Source of the DNA: Lewinellaceae bacterium
Lineage (GTDB): Bacteria; Bacteroidota; Bacteroidia; Chitinophagales; Saprospiraceae
Assembly (NCBI GenBank): GCA_020636005.1
Contig: JACJYR010000005.1
Location: 186,001-250,000, forward strand
Direction: 5' to 3'
DNA: 64,000 bases
In this document: piece after piece, positions 19,001 through 27,624 of the stretch
How the letters are laid out: each line of letters begins with the position of its first letter
Numbering within the stretch: the stretch's first letter is position 1
Position numbers and translations under genes: made by a program
Notes under the pieces: model-generated
Told to the model about the DNA's origin: nothing
Database searches by the model: none
Seen by the model: only the letters and a program-made list of their open reading frames with translations

Positions 19001-20935
19001 GTTGGCGATGTCAATTTCAAAATCAAGGACCTGTTCAAATTCCAGGGGCTATCCGCCCTAATCCGCATTGACGACCTCACCATCAATGGTGACAACTACG
19101 GCACGCTGCGGCTCGATGCCAGTGCCCCAAGCCTGAAAGAGACGGTAAATGCCTTTTTGGCCATTGAAAACGACAGTATGGAACTGACGCTGGATGGCTA
19201 TTTCAACCCGCCGGCATTTGTAGAACAACGTGGACGGCAATACATCAAAAAAGAACCCCTGTACTTTGATTTCGATCTGGCCTTTTCGGGCTACCCGCTC
19301 CGCATCGTCCAATATTTTGTCTCGGAGGTGGCCAACGTGAAAGGCACGGGCAGCGCCGATAAAGTCCGCTTTTACGGCCTCCCCTCGAAGCCAGAGATGG
19401 AGGGGGAAGTCTTCGTGAAGGGGGCATCTTTTACCATCCTGCCGCTCAAGACCACTTACCGGGTGCCGGAGGGCGTGGTCAAAGTGACCGACCACCTCTT
19501 CGATGGTACGGGCAACTGGGTCTATGACCGTTTCAACAACAAAGCCTACCTCGAAGGCGGCATCACCCACGACCGCCTGCGCAACCCCGGTGTTGACCTG
19601 CGCATTTCCACCGAACCGGGCAAGGGATTTCTGGGCCTTGAAACAACAGAGAAAGACAACCCTGTTTTTTACGGCACCGCCATCGGTACGGGCTACGTGC
19701 GCTTCACGGGCAGTTTTAAACAAACCAACCTCTACGTGAACGGGCGCACCATGCCCGGCACGCACATGTACCTGCCGATGACCGGTTCGTCGGCTGGCCC
19801 AAGCCAGTCCAGGTTTATCACATTTACCAAGGAGGCGATCAATAACGGCAAAGAGGAGGAAGAGGAAGGGAAGGAATTGCATGGCCTCAATATGGAATAC
19901 GACCTTGAAATCACGCCGGATGCACTGATGGAAGTAATTTTTGACAAAGCCTGGGGCGATGTGCTCCAGGGTACGGGCAGCGGCGACCTCAAAGTTATCA
20001 TGACCCGGGACGGGCGTTTTGATATGTACGGCGACTACACAGTGGCCAGCGGCAACTACCTTTTCACGCTGATGTCCATCCTGAACAAGCCCTTCATCGT
20101 AGAACCCGGTGGCACCATCTCCTGGTCGGGCGACCCCTACAACGCCATCATCAAAGTAAGCGCTGTATATGGCGGCCTGACCACTTCAGTCTATAACTTT
20201 ATCCAGGAATACATTTCCGCCGCTTCAGCCGATGCGCAGGACCTCGCCCGCTCCGGTACCCCCGTCAACCTGAAAATGTTGCTCAGCGGGCGCCTGCTCA
20301 GCCCCAATATTGATTTTGACATTGACTTCCCCTCGCTGGACAGCGAACTGCGGAACTACGCCGAAAACAAACTCCGCATCATCCGCCAGGATCCGAACGA
20401 ACTGAACCGCCAGGTATTCGGCCTGCTCGTACTCGGGCAGTTCCTGCCGAGCGGCTTTACCCTGCAAGCCGGCGAGGTGGGCATCAATACCCTCAGCGAA
20501 ATGCTCTCCAACCAGCTCTCAATTTACCTGACGGAATTTGTATCGGAACTGTTCACCGGCACCAACCTCATCCAGGGGATAGATTTCGACTTTACCTACA
20601 ACCGCTACTCCGGCGGCGACATCAGCGACCCAACTTCCTACTACACCAGCAGCGAACTGGAAGGCCGGCTGAAGGTCATCGTAAGCGACCGCTGGTCTTT
20701 CCGGGTGGGCCTTTCCGGCGGAAATTCAGGCTATACGGCCAACAGCGGCCAATTGGGCGGCGAGTTCCTCATCGAGTACGTGATAACTAAGGACCGGCGC
20801 CTGAAAATAAAGGCTTACAGCAGCACCGAGCCGGATTTGGCGGGTGGGCGGCGCTCAAATACCGGCGTTGGCCTCAGCTTCCGAAAGGAGTTTGATTCTT
20901 TGAGCGAACTGGTCGCTTCCCGCAAAAAGAAATAA
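16064..20935 (+). CDS. tamB: TamB/AsmA-like translocation and assembly protein
   Basis: A 1623-aa protein with one N-terminal membrane anchor (LLRLLAVLILVPVIAFQIPW) followed by very long beta-rich sequence. The C-terminal ~450 residues carry the DUF490/TamB signature: GSGDLKVIMTRDGRFDMYGDY, GNYLFTLMSILNKPFIVEPGG, FGLLVLGQFLPSG and the final beta strand YVITKDRRLKIKAYSSTE. TamB-like proteins span the periplasm as a hydrophobic groove and work in outer-membrane protein assembly or phospholipid transport to the outer membrane; in Bacteroidota they are usually longer than in Proteobacteria, as here. No TamA/BamA partner lies in the window. The gene is flanked by opposite-strand or unrelated genes. 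Confidence 0.93.
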   Translation: MQNQSPENIKPPEADSPTGRRRKVFFRWMRRLLRLLAVLILVPVIAFQIPWVQSRAAQELTEFLSKEWQTKVSIEKVYLGIFNRVTLDEFYLEDKSGDTLVYAGELDIRHTGLYMLAFHRFNIESLTLRHADVHLSRKKGEEHQNFYFILDYFSKSDKKETKASTPFKLNLRHLYLDDVHFLKPDEVKGEIIDAYVKNAEAHFDLFDLSGRRLELSDVHIGAPSFRISLLEPQPLPAAEKAPVQLTAGKNVPEDTSKTIITIGEFDLEGGMFSLQNLRKQPTKIENGGFNPHHIDVFDIEAHINQFSAVDLEFLGEVEKIAFRDSTGFVVQNLSARQAALSCDGMQLYDLDLTTPYTHLGDTLIFRYDTYYDWEEFEDNIKMEGRFHDSYVALKDIIFFAPMLKNNTFFKENEAQIVQIDGLMKGEVNGLDGKGLKINMADGRLTMEGDFSTRNLAVPDEQFLYLKLNRLHTDVSTLRKLIPGFRPPDNFMRLGTIDFSGKFNGFFEDFVADGQMRTDIGSANMFMNLKLRGGREKAEYLGDLYLKNFDLGKWSGNPEFGKITFDSHVKEGIGLTLNSANAKLDGKIDSLRFRGYVYKNLTISGELKKNLFSGDAKIEDKNINLTFGGTLDFTDTIPDFDFKADIKQLDIKALNLTTKDLQFAGQVDMRLKGKRLSNIVGNAQVVDFHVVKNGKDTLQIDSAIVGSTMLPSGNKHFTLHSNLGNVDIQGQFDIEKIPQYVTNFLSSYYPKFSERLRIPNDTLFTDTSRFDFTIELFELQNLITFFEEKLSGFDKSSIKGAFDGYTGEMSVEVEVPEWQYQNIVFNDVYFRSRLKQGEGSLQVGVIETIFGENQKLSPVSLIGTIYSDTLEFLVISSNFYNILDNININGVLSLEESDAWRISFRPSDLVLLNQTWEINTANYLRIGEGKVETKNFILSHNDQQIVLKSVRNEGLELQLQNFPLDSLDYIRKIPNHTISGVGDVNFKIKDLFKFQGLSALIRIDDLTINGDNYGTLRLDASAPSLKETVNAFLAIENDSMELTLDGYFNPPAFVEQRGRQYIKKEPLYFDFDLAFSGYPLRIVQYFVSEVANVKGTGSADKVRFYGLPSKPEMEGEVFVKGASFTILPLKTTYRVPEGVVKVTDHLFDGTGNWVYDRFNNKAYLEGGITHDRLRNPGVDLRISTEPGKGFLGLETTEKDNPVFYGTAIGTGYVRFTGSFKQTNLYVNGRTMPGTHMYLPMTGSSAGPSQSRFITFTKEAINNGKEEEEEGKELHGLNMEYDLEITPDALMEVIFDKAWGDVLQGTGSGDLKVIMTRDGRFDMYGDYTVASGNYLFTLMSILNKPFIVEPGGTISWSGDPYNAIIKVSAVYGGLTTSVYNFIQEYISAASADAQDLARSGTPVNLKMLLSGRLLSPNIDFDIDFPSLDSELRNYAENKLRIIRQDPNELNRQVFGLLVLGQFLPSGFTLQAGEVGINTLSEMLSNQLSIYLTEFVSELFTGTNLIQGIDFDFTYNRYSGGDISDPTSYYTSSELEGRLKVIVSDRWSFRVGLSGGNSGYTANSGQLGGEFLIEYVITKDRRLKIKAYSSTEPDLAGGRRSNTGVGLSFRKEFDSLSELVASRKKK

Positions 20936-20991
20936 CTCTGGGGGTCAGGTACAAGCCAATACTTCACTGGGGTTCGACGTGCCAAAAACAG

Positions 20992-21026
20992 CAATCCGCA
21001 ACCGGCTGTTTTCCGATTGCGGATTG
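20992..21026. terminator. Hairpin between tamB and the DUF5777 gene
   Basis: CAATCCGCAA (20992-21001) pairs with TTGCGGATTG (21017-21026). It lies between two convergent genes and may end transcription from either side, although it has no T-run on the plus strand. Confidence 0.4.
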
Positions 21027-21206
21027 GATTTCCATTGATGGAACGAGTAAACGATAACTTGTCTCCTGAAGCCGGTTCGGGATTTTTTTATGAAAACCTC
21101 CGGGAGGAAAGTTTTTTTAAAATACCCGATTTCACACCTGCATTATTATTCCCGATTTCCCAGGAAAGGCATTTCACCTTTCCAATGCCTCTTTAGATTT
21201 CCACGA

Positions 21207-22094
21207 TCAAAGATTCCAAAGCCTGGTGATATTGAAACCTATCAGGAAATCGCTGTTCAGGTTCTTTACGTTGTTTATCTGGGGAACGATGCCCTTGTAG
21301 TTGCCGAGGAAAATCTGGAAGGCATGGGAGCTCGACACCATTTCAAGACCAAAAGCAAGGCTCGGATCGGGATCGTTCACATCGTGGTTGGTCAGCGGAA
21401 AGTCGTAGCTGGTAATGATGGAAATTACGTTGTTCAGCCTGCCCCTCAACAAGACGGACATGGCGTAGTGCGTATTTTTCATGCGCCCTAAAAACTCGCC
21501 CTCCGGCCCGTAAACATGGTCGGCATAATTGAAATAGGAAAGGCTGCCGGACACTTGCAATGAAATGCGATCATTGAGCTTCCTGGCCACCATCAGTTGG
21601 TTGAAATAGGACCAACGGTCAGTCCCTTCCTCGTATTGGGTGCTTTTTTTATCCCGGCTATCCAGGCCAGCCACCCCAAGGTAAGTCAGGCTAACGGGCG
21701 ATCCTCCGCTCCGGCCCTGTCGCAGGATGGCGTATTTGGCCTGGAAGTCCCACATTTTCCGCTCTTTGGTGAAACCAAAACCAAGCATGAGGTTTTCGAT
21801 CGGCACATAGTTGAGTCCCAAACGGATATTGGACGGCGCAAAAATGCCGTAGAAATCGTCGTACCCATTGGTGACGGTGCCGAAGCGGTGCTGGAAATCC
21901 CATTCGACGGTGCCCTGGATAGGCACGATGACTGTTTGGTTGTCCAGCAGCCAGATGCTCTCAAACATATTTTTGACTGGCCTGGTATCCTTTTCCGGTT
22001 GGCCTTCATCTTGCCCCTGGAGTGAAAGGGCAGGTGCAAGCAGGATGGCGACCAAAACTGTGGCTAGCAAGGAAAAATGAGTTATCCGTTTCAT
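21207..22094 (-). CDS. DUF5777 family outer-membrane beta-barrel protein
   Basis: The ATG at 22094 gives a signal peptide (MKRITHFSLLATVLVAILL...LQGQ); the ORF extends to 22169 but that reading adds an unlikely leader. The mature part starts RPVKNMFESIWLLDNQTV and runs through alternating beta strands (FQHRFGTVTNGYDDFYG, NIRLGLNYVPIENLMLGFG) to a C-terminal aromatic residue region (LIGFNITRLWNL), as in a small outer-membrane barrel. It is a clear paralogue of 31999-32913; the two flank the cytochrome block. In other Bacteroidota this family accompanies cytochromes and YceI proteins, which suggests a pore or haem-conduit role, but that is inference. Confidence 0.85.
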   Translation of the reverse strand: MKRITHFSLLATVLVAILLAPALSLQGQDEGQPEKDTRPVKNMFESIWLLDNQTVIVPIQGTVEWDFQHRFGTVTNGYDDFYGIFAPSNIRLGLNYVPIENLMLGFGFTKERKMWDFQAKYAILRQGRSGGSPVSLTYLGVAGLDSRDKKSTQYEEGTDRWSYFNQLMVARKLNDRISLQVSGSLSYFNYADHVYGPEGEFLGRMKNTHYAMSVLLRGRLNNVISIITSYDFPLTNHDVNDPDPSLAFGLEMVSSSHAFQIFLGNYKGIVPQINNVKNLNSDFLIGFNITRLWNL

Positions 22095-22186
22095 AATAGA
22101 AAATTTTAAATGAGCCGTGGAGGCGTAAATATTTGTGCTGGTGAAAAATCTCGTGCGAATCCCTCTCATTCTCTCAAAAAAAGGAA

Positions 22187-22223
22187 AGAAAAAGGTGGAC
22201 TTCTAATCGGAAGCCACCTTTTT
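22187..22223 (-). terminator. Putative terminator downstream of the hexahaem cytochrome gene
   Basis: Minus-strand reading: AAAAAGGTGG pairs with CCACCTTTTT around a loop, followed by TCTTTCCTTTTTTT. It is about 230 bp past the cytochrome stop codon and also just upstream of the DUF5777 start, so it may insulate the two. Confidence 0.5.
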
Positions 22224-22451
22224 CAGTTGGCTATGATACAGTAAGCAGGTGTGCTAAATTATTCGACATAATTGGTGAAGTTTGAAATCGAAGATTCTCG
22301 TCAGTAAATTGTTGGGCCTCGGCCAATTACATCAGTGACAACAAAGTCAAACCATTTTCCACCCCTGTCGAACTATTTCCAACTACTACTTAATGTTTAC
22401 TTGATAAATCTGTGAATTACCGACTGTGCGAGTGCAGGCGTTCACAAGGTG

Positions 22452-23507
22452 CTATTGCAGGGCAGCAATAGAGTTTTCCAAGAGTTTCTTGGCGTATTTG
22501 TAGTTGTGGATGCCCCGGCTCTTGTCTTCCAGTACATACTGGTAGTTCCAGAGAGCACCCGCCTCGTGGCCTTCAAAATCCTGGTTGGGAATGGCCAGTT
22601 TGGTGGTTGGGTTGAGCAATCCCCTGTCCACCAGCTTGGTTTCCAGCTCTACAACGAGGTTGTCAATGTCAGCCCTGACATCGTCAACGGTGGTTTCAAG
22701 CTCGCCCAGGTTGGTATGGCAGGCTACACATGCAGCGGTATTGATATCTGCAAATTCCTCCCCGGTGCTCACATTGAAAGTGTGGCCGCCTGCAACAGCT
22801 GCCTTTGCAGTTGCCATGTGGCAGGTAACGCAGGCATTCTCCACAAATTGGGTGTGGGCCGAATTGGAATAGCCCGTCCCTACTTCGTAGCCGCCCTTTC
22901 CATTGAACATCATGCCCTGGGCACCGTGGTGCGGGCCATAACGGCTGTTGGTGATGGTGACGGTGCCTCCTGTTGCGGGATCTGGCAATGCAGGGCTCGG
23001 TATCCTTGCCTGGTGGCAACTAACGCACAGGTTGCCTTTGCCCACATCAATGATGTCGCCTGTCAGCCAAAGGGTCACAGGTTCGGTTACAGTGGATGCC
23101 CAGTCAGCCTCGGTATAGGTCTGGTGGATTTTGTGGCAGGTGTAACAGTTTTGTGGCAGCGGATCTTTGATGTCCTCGGCGGTAGTCTGTCCGCCGGTGG
23201 CTATCCTTTCAAGAAAACCCTGGCTGGTATGGCAAACAGCACAGGAAGTTGTATTCCTGTCGTAATGCCCACCGGTTGCGTGGCCGGAGTGCTCCCATTG
23301 GAAGACCTTGGCGGTGATCAGTTGTGAGTTGCTGTGGCATTTGGCACAATCCTGAGTCCCCCAGCCTTGTTCGCCGGGCAGGCCCTGTTCGCCAGTTTCG
23401 CCGGTTGGCCCTGCAGGCCCAACCGGGCCTTCGTCACCTTCGCAAGAGCTAAAGCCCAGGAAGAGTGCGAAACCCAAGAAGACGAAAAGAAATGTTCTGA
23501 ATTTCAT
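22452..23507 (-). CDS. Hexahaem c-type cytochrome lipoprotein with collagen-like stalk
   Basis: The lipobox FSSC (MKFRTFLFVFLGFALFLGFSSC) places the protein on a membrane surface. Directly after it come about nine Gly-X-Y triplets (GPVGPAGPTGETGEQGLPGE), then six CXXCH haem sites: CAKCH, CAVCH, CYTCH, CVSCH, CVTCH and CVACH. Additional histidines (HSGH, HKIHQTY, HHGAQG) are candidate distal ligands. The family is related to the multihaem cytochrome c3/NrfA-like 'cytochrome c554' type, but no catalytic motif is obvious, so it is probably an electron carrier or terminal reductase of unknown substrate. Two palindromic dyads lie about 96-130 bp upstream of the start. The collagen-like stretch could trimerise or act as a spacer. 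Confidence 0.88.
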   Translation of the reverse strand: MKFRTFLFVFLGFALFLGFSSCEGDEGPVGPAGPTGETGEQGLPGEQGWGTQDCAKCHSNSQLITAKVFQWEHSGHATGGHYDRNTTSCAVCHTSQGFLERIATGGQTTAEDIKDPLPQNCYTCHKIHQTYTEADWASTVTEPVTLWLTGDIIDVGKGNLCVSCHQARIPSPALPDPATGGTVTITNSRYGPHHGAQGMMFNGKGGYEVGTGYSNSAHTQFVENACVTCHMATAKAAVAGGHTFNVSTGEEFADINTAACVACHTNLGELETTVDDVRADIDNLVVELETKLVDRGLLNPTTKLAIPNQDFEGHEAGALWNYQYVLEDKSRGIHNYKYAKKLLENSIAALQ

Positions 23508-23602
23508 GACAGTGGTTTTGATTTATTAAAAAATTGGCTTTGGCTTTTCACTTACCCGTGTCATTGTTTGGTAAAATTCCTGCGTTTTCGATGCCCCCGG
23601 CA

Positions 23603-23637
23603 TGACCTAAGTCATGCTGGAGGGGTGACAATTGTCA
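23603..23637 (-). promoter_or_regulatory. Paired CRP/FNR-type operator dyads upstream of the hexahaem cytochrome
   Basis: TGACCTAAGTCA (23603-23614, within CATGAC...GTCATG) and TGACAATTGTCA (23626-23637, within a perfect GTGAC...GTCAC) share TGAC-N4-GTCA and start 23 bp apart. The symmetry is that of CRP/FNR-superfamily sites; the regulator is not in the window. Confidence 0.6.
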
Positions 23638-23718
23638 CAGATTTGTCAAGTGCGGTGAAGGTAGGAAAGTCAGCAAAAAATTGACAGAATTATCCGGAAG
23701 AATTTGTCAAAAGTTGCC

Positions 23719-24558
23719 TCAATTACCTGAATAGGTATGCAAACTGTCACCGGCTGTGGGCAAATAATCCATGCCCAGGTAAGTGAAAACAACGGCCAAC
23801 ACGCCCGCAATGACCACCCATGCCAGCTTCCGCCCATCCATCGAGCCGATATTGCGCAGGTGCAAATAGGCTGCAAAAACCAACCATGTAACCAAAGCCC
23901 AATTTTCCTTGGGATCCCATGCCCAGTAGTTCGACCAGGCATTCTGCCCCCACCATGCACCGAGCAACAGGCCAGCCGTGAGGAACAGGAATCCCAATTT
24001 TGCTATCTGATAGGTAAAAACACTAAAGTCAATCTTTTCCTGTTCTCCCAGCGTATGGTGGGAAGCCATGCCGCCAGGGAAAAACAGGTGCAGCACAGCC
24101 CCCAATCCGGCAACAAACAATGCCCCGTAAGCCACGAAGTAGGAAATGACATGCGGGATGAACATCCAGGTCTGCAGGGCGGGCGGCAGGGCGATGATTT
24201 CCACGTCCCGCTTTGACAGGGAAAAAAGTAAGATGCCTGCGATGCCAAGGGAGGAGAGCAGCCCGACCAGTTTCACCCTGAACCGCCATTCTGCGACCAG
24301 GCTGACCAGTGAAATTGTCCAAACCGCAAATACAAGCGACTCGTATAAACTCTTGAACGGAGGCCTGCCTGCCGCTATCCACCGGCTGGCTATCAGCGCC
24401 GAACATATCAGGAATGCCGCACCAAACAGCGCCAGGGAAGCCTTGCCCATCCATCTTTTTTTCACAAACACTGCAGCCAGATAGGCCATCAGTACCAAAA
24501 GATAAGCTAAGGCGCTGACTTTGAACAAAAGCGAGGAATAATAGAAACTTTCGATCAT
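23719..24558 (-). CDS. ccsA: Cytochrome c biogenesis protein CcsA (ResC), system II
   Basis: A polytopic membrane protein with the tryptophan-rich haem-handling WWD motif LGAWWGQNAWSNYWAWDPKE followed by NWALVTWLV. Conserved histidines flank it (MFIPHVISYF; YLHLRNIG; SLHTYSG at the end). With ResB it exports and attaches haem to CXXCH motifs of apocytochromes on the outer face of the membrane. About 280 residues is normal for stand-alone CcsA. It starts 27 bp after the resB stop on the same strand, so the pair is an operon. Its presence beside many c-type cytochrome genes fits a dedicated maturation unit. Confidence 0.93.
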   Translation of the reverse strand: MIESFYYSSLLFKVSALAYLLVLMAYLAAVFVKKRWMGKASLALFGAAFLICSALIASRWIAAGRPPFKSLYESLVFAVWTISLVSLVAEWRFRVKLVGLLSSLGIAGILLFSLSKRDVEIIALPPALQTWMFIPHVISYFVAYGALFVAGLGAVLHLFFPGGMASHHTLGEQEKIDFSVFTYQIAKLGFLFLTAGLLLGAWWGQNAWSNYWAWDPKENWALVTWLVFAAYLHLRNIGSMDGRKLAWVVIAGVLAVVFTYLGMDYLPTAGDSLHTYSGN

Positions 24559-24585
24559 GACTTTGATTGATAAAGGCCGTAGGGC

Positions 24586-26292
24586 CTACAGGCCTTGGCG
24601 GCCCCTGAAGTAAAACATGTGTGTAACGCCTGCCACCAGCAAAAAGAACCCTAAGTAAATGACTATCAACCCAGGTTCGTGGCTCACCCCGATGCCCGAG
24701 TAGGAGGGGTTGTTGGAATCATAGTCGGTCTGGTAAAAACGGTAGCCGCCAAATTGCATAGGTTCGTTAACCCTTACGGATCGCTCCTTCAGCACCTGGC
24801 CATTTTCATCCAAAACCGATAGATCGCTTTTATAAAATTTCGTTTCCTTGTCTTTGGTGGATTCCATCGCTAGAAAATGGCTGGTTCCTGGCACCATAAA
24901 GGTGCCCCCTTTGCGGCCGGATGAATTGGGGTACAGGTAAACAGCCTGTGCCGGTCCTCCTTTTTTCCAGACCTCTACTTTTGCCACTGGATTTTTGAGT
25001 TCCTCGCTTTTGGTGGAGGGCACGGCTTTCATATAGCCAATATCCGGCATCAGGAAACGGACAGAAAAGCCAATGCTGTCATTGTCGGACATGGCGTGGA
25101 ATTCATTGGTTTTCAATGGCTTGACGACAAGGTCGCCATTGAGCAGGAAATGGATTTTTTCGGTTTTGCCCTCAAAAATGATCCGGTTTTCTTTCCCGAA
25201 CGGTTTCTTGTTCAGGGTATTCCTAACTTCATCGGGCATTTCCCAGTAAAACTCCAGGGCTGCGCCCAAATTCACCACATCGCCCAGCTTGTTCCGCCCA
25301 GCCTTGTTGGCCTGTAGCTGTACGAACGCATCGCCCTCCGGTGTCTTCAGATCGACCATCAGGCCGGGGTCTTTGGCTTCGATGGTATCTGCGCGGAGCG
25401 GGTATTCGTAGTCGAATTCAAAATCAGGGTAGAATTTGGACAGGCGAAAATGCATTTGCGTCCCAAAAATCCGGTGGATCTTGCCAGGCTCCAGCGGGAA
25501 AGAGGCCAGAATTTCAGGCGGACTGGCTTTGCTGGCACTGCCGTGCGACGAAACCGCCACGGCATGTCCTGCCGTATCTTGCTTCCAAAGCTGGATGCGG
25601 TAGTCGGGCTGGTATTTTTCAAACTCAAAATGGTCGAGCCGAAGGTGGAACCCCAGCTCGGTACTGTCGTGCAGAAAGCCTGAATGACCTTTGGAGAGCA
25701 ATACCGTATTACTTTGCTGCCCTTCCTCCAGTTTGATGATGCCACGAAAACCCAAAAAATAATCCACCCAAAACCCGCACAGGATAAGGATGGGGCTGAG
25801 GTGTGCCAGGTGGAAACCCAGGTTGTCCAGGCTCCAGTTTTTCCTGCTGCTGATTTTTACCAGACCTGCCGCCAAGAGCACGAAAAAAGCAACATACCAC
25901 CAGCTATGAAATAGATCGTTCAGTTGCAGCAGGTTTATCAATTTCCCAACGGTTCCAGTAGATGGCAGGCCAATGTGTTGCGGCACGAATGTCCCCAGTG
26001 CAGTAGCCAAAGCAATAGCTGCCAGGTTGGTAACATTGAAAGGAGGTTGGTCAACCAGTTTGAACAAAGGCTTCGAAAACAGGGCTGTTATGGCAAGGTA
26101 AACTACCAATCCGGCTAACCAGTCTAAACCTGTTGCCTGGAATAGTTGCCCCACTAAGTGAAAAACATTTTGGGAAATAATACCTGCCAAAACCATCAGG
26201 GAAAGAAGCAAGGCGGATTTTCTAAATAACTGGTTGTCAGCCTGGTGGTTGCTGCCGCCAAATGACGATGCGTTGTTCTTTTTTTCTTCCAT
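24586..26292 (-). CDS. resB: Cytochrome c biogenesis protein ResB (Ccs1), system II
   Basis: A 568-aa protein with three to four N-terminal membrane segments (ALLLSLMVLAGIISQNVFHL; SWWYVAFFVLLAAGLVKI; SPILILCGFWVDYFLG), a large extracytoplasmic beta-rich domain and a last membrane helix near the C-terminus (VIYLGFFLLVAGVTHMFYF). The sequence GYRFYQTDYDSNNPSYSGI before the last helix is typical of ResB. It partners CcsA just downstream. Two CRP/FNR-like dyads sit 83-118 bp upstream of the ATG. The other system II factors (ResA/CcdA) are not in the window. Confidence 0.9.
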   Translation of the reverse strand: MEEKKNNASSFGGSNHQADNQLFRKSALLLSLMVLAGIISQNVFHLVGQLFQATGLDWLAGLVVYLAITALFSKPLFKLVDQPPFNVTNLAAIALATALGTFVPQHIGLPSTGTVGKLINLLQLNDLFHSWWYVAFFVLLAAGLVKISSRKNWSLDNLGFHLAHLSPILILCGFWVDYFLGFRGIIKLEEGQQSNTVLLSKGHSGFLHDSTELGFHLRLDHFEFEKYQPDYRIQLWKQDTAGHAVAVSSHGSASKASPPEILASFPLEPGKIHRIFGTQMHFRLSKFYPDFEFDYEYPLRADTIEAKDPGLMVDLKTPEGDAFVQLQANKAGRNKLGDVVNLGAALEFYWEMPDEVRNTLNKKPFGKENRIIFEGKTEKIHFLLNGDLVVKPLKTNEFHAMSDNDSIGFSVRFLMPDIGYMKAVPSTKSEELKNPVAKVEVWKKGGPAQAVYLYPNSSGRKGGTFMVPGTSHFLAMESTKDKETKFYKSDLSVLDENGQVLKERSVRVNEPMQFGGYRFYQTDYDSNNPSYSGIGVSHEPGLIVIYLGFFLLVAGVTHMFYFRGRQGL

Positions 26293-26374
26293 TGGAGAGG
26301 ATCACTTTTTCGGGAAAATTGTTTTGACCCTATTTTCCCACAGCAAGAATATTCCAAAGGCCATCCCGGGCCGG

Positions 26375-26409
26375 TGAGCAATGTCATTCGCAGGGGTTGA
26401 CCTTTGTCA
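26375..26409 (-). promoter_or_regulatory. Paired operator dyads upstream of resB-ccsA
   Basis: TGAGCAATGTCA (26375-26386) and TGACCTTTGTCA (26398-26409) fit TGAC-N4-GTCA with one mismatch and none, and start 23 bp apart, the same spacing as at 23603/23626. The distal one ends just short of the YceI stop codon. Confidence 0.55.
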
Positions 26410-26413
26410 GGCG

Positions 26414-26974
26414 TTATTCCACCCTGACTTCGAGATCAAGGTCTATTTTTATCTCATCCTTCACCTTGACGATTCCAAGCATCGCAGTTGGCGGGGCAAT
26501 GCCGAATTCAGACATGCAAAGGGTCTTTGTTCCCTGAAATCTGTATTGTGAACTGGCCAGTTGACGGGCATGGATGAGCAGCCAATACTCATGGCATTGG
26601 CCGTTGATGGAAAGCCTGACCAAAGCTCTGAGGGCCAACTGGGCCTTTCCTATATCCAGAAAGTTTATTTCGGGTTGCCAAATTTTGACCAATTCGATGA
26701 GAATGTCGGGATGCCTTTTGCCATTTAGTGCTTTAAACATTTCCTTGTTCATCAAAGGGTTGCCGCAATCCAGGTGCACGACAGGAATCCTGAGCGAGGT
26801 GTTTTGAAAACTGAGGGTATGCGGAGCGCTATCATCCAATTCGAGGGCAAAGGATTGCGGTGCAAAAGACTTGGCACATTTGCAGTAAAAAAGATCGAAG
26901 TTGGTGGAGCCTTCCAATTTTATAGTACTTGTTTTCTCAAGGTGGAAGGTTTTTTCTGCTTTGAAAATTGCCAT
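26414..26974 (-). CDS. YceI-like lipocalin-fold protein, apparently without signal peptide
   Basis: The 186 residues follow the YceI pattern: an N-terminal FHLEKTSTIKLEGSTNFDLF, a middle strand KEMFKALNGKRHPDILIELV, and a C-terminal CMSEFGIAPPTAMLGIVKVKDEIKIDLDLEV. YceI proteins bind isoprenoid/quinone-like lipids in a lipocalin-like barrel, usually in the periplasm. This one has no signal peptide at its only in-frame ATG, and the frame upstream meets a stop within about 16 codons, so it is cytoplasmic, uses another route, or has lost its leader. Two cysteines near residue 30 (YCKCAK) are unusual. Its place between cytochrome c genes and resB suggests a link to quinone-dependent electron transfer. 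Confidence 0.8.
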   Translation of the reverse strand: MAIFKAEKTFHLEKTSTIKLEGSTNFDLFYCKCAKSFAPQSFALELDDSAPHTLSFQNTSLRIPVVHLDCGNPLMNKEMFKALNGKRHPDILIELVKIWQPEINFLDIGKAQLALRALVRLSINGQCHEYWLLIHARQLASSQYRFQGTKTLCMSEFGIAPPTAMLGIVKVKDEIKIDLDLEVRVE

Positions 26975-27116
26975 TCGTTGGGTGATGGAAAAGTTTATCG
27001 CTCCGAAAATTTGCAGCCTTTACTTTTTACCGGTGCTGGGTTGTTGCATAAAAAAGGCGATGGATCAAATCAATCGCCATGCTCATTACTCAATCAGAAG
27101 ATTCTTAGCAAAAAAA

Positions 27117-27512
27117 TTACATTTCTTTCATATAATGAACCAATTGCCAAATGTCTTCCTCGTCTGGAATTTTCTTCTTGTAGGAAGGCATGTCTTCCCG
27201 TCCTTCGAGGGTTTTGTAGAAGAGCGCCCCTTCTGCTTGCTTTTTAAATGCTGCCTCGGTAAAGTCGCCGGGGTGCGTGTCCAGTTGCGCAGCTTTGGGG
27301 CCATCGCCTTTGCCTTCCTTGCCGTGGCACGATTTACAGTGTTTGGTCCACAGGGCGGTAGCAGTAGTTTTGTTGTACTTGACCGGATTGGTCATCTTGG
27401 TGTATTTATCCGGCACCGGCCAGGGTTTGTTCTGAAGGTCGGTACCGATAAACGACATCGCCAACAAGGCGGCAAAAACCAGGAGAAACGCTGAAAAAAT
27501 CTTGTTTTTCAT
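27117..27512 (-). CDS. Monohaem cytochrome c
   Basis: A signal peptide (MKNKIFSAFLLVFAALLAMSF) precedes one CXXCH site (CKSCHGKEGKGDG), with Met ligands available downstream (EDMPSYKKKIPDEEDIWQL). The fold matches small class I periplasmic cytochromes. It is about three-quarters identical to the protein of 29565-29960, so the pair is a recent duplication flanking the NapC-like gene. It probably shuttles electrons between the membrane complexes encoded nearby. A dyad (TGAT-N4-GTCA) lies 113 bp upstream of the start. Confidence 0.92.
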   Translation of the reverse strand: MKNKIFSAFLLVFAALLAMSFIGTDLQNKPWPVPDKYTKMTNPVKYNKTTATALWTKHCKSCHGKEGKGDGPKAAQLDTHPGDFTEAAFKKQAEGALFYKTLEGREDMPSYKKKIPDEEDIWQLVHYMKEM

Positions 27513-27624
27513 ATCGAATGATTTATGGTTTGTGAAAAAATAAGCTAAAATTACTTCGCTGTTTTCAGCCGTAAAAGAAGGCTCTTTTTACAATTGTATG
27601 ACTAATCAATAGCATAAAAGTAAC

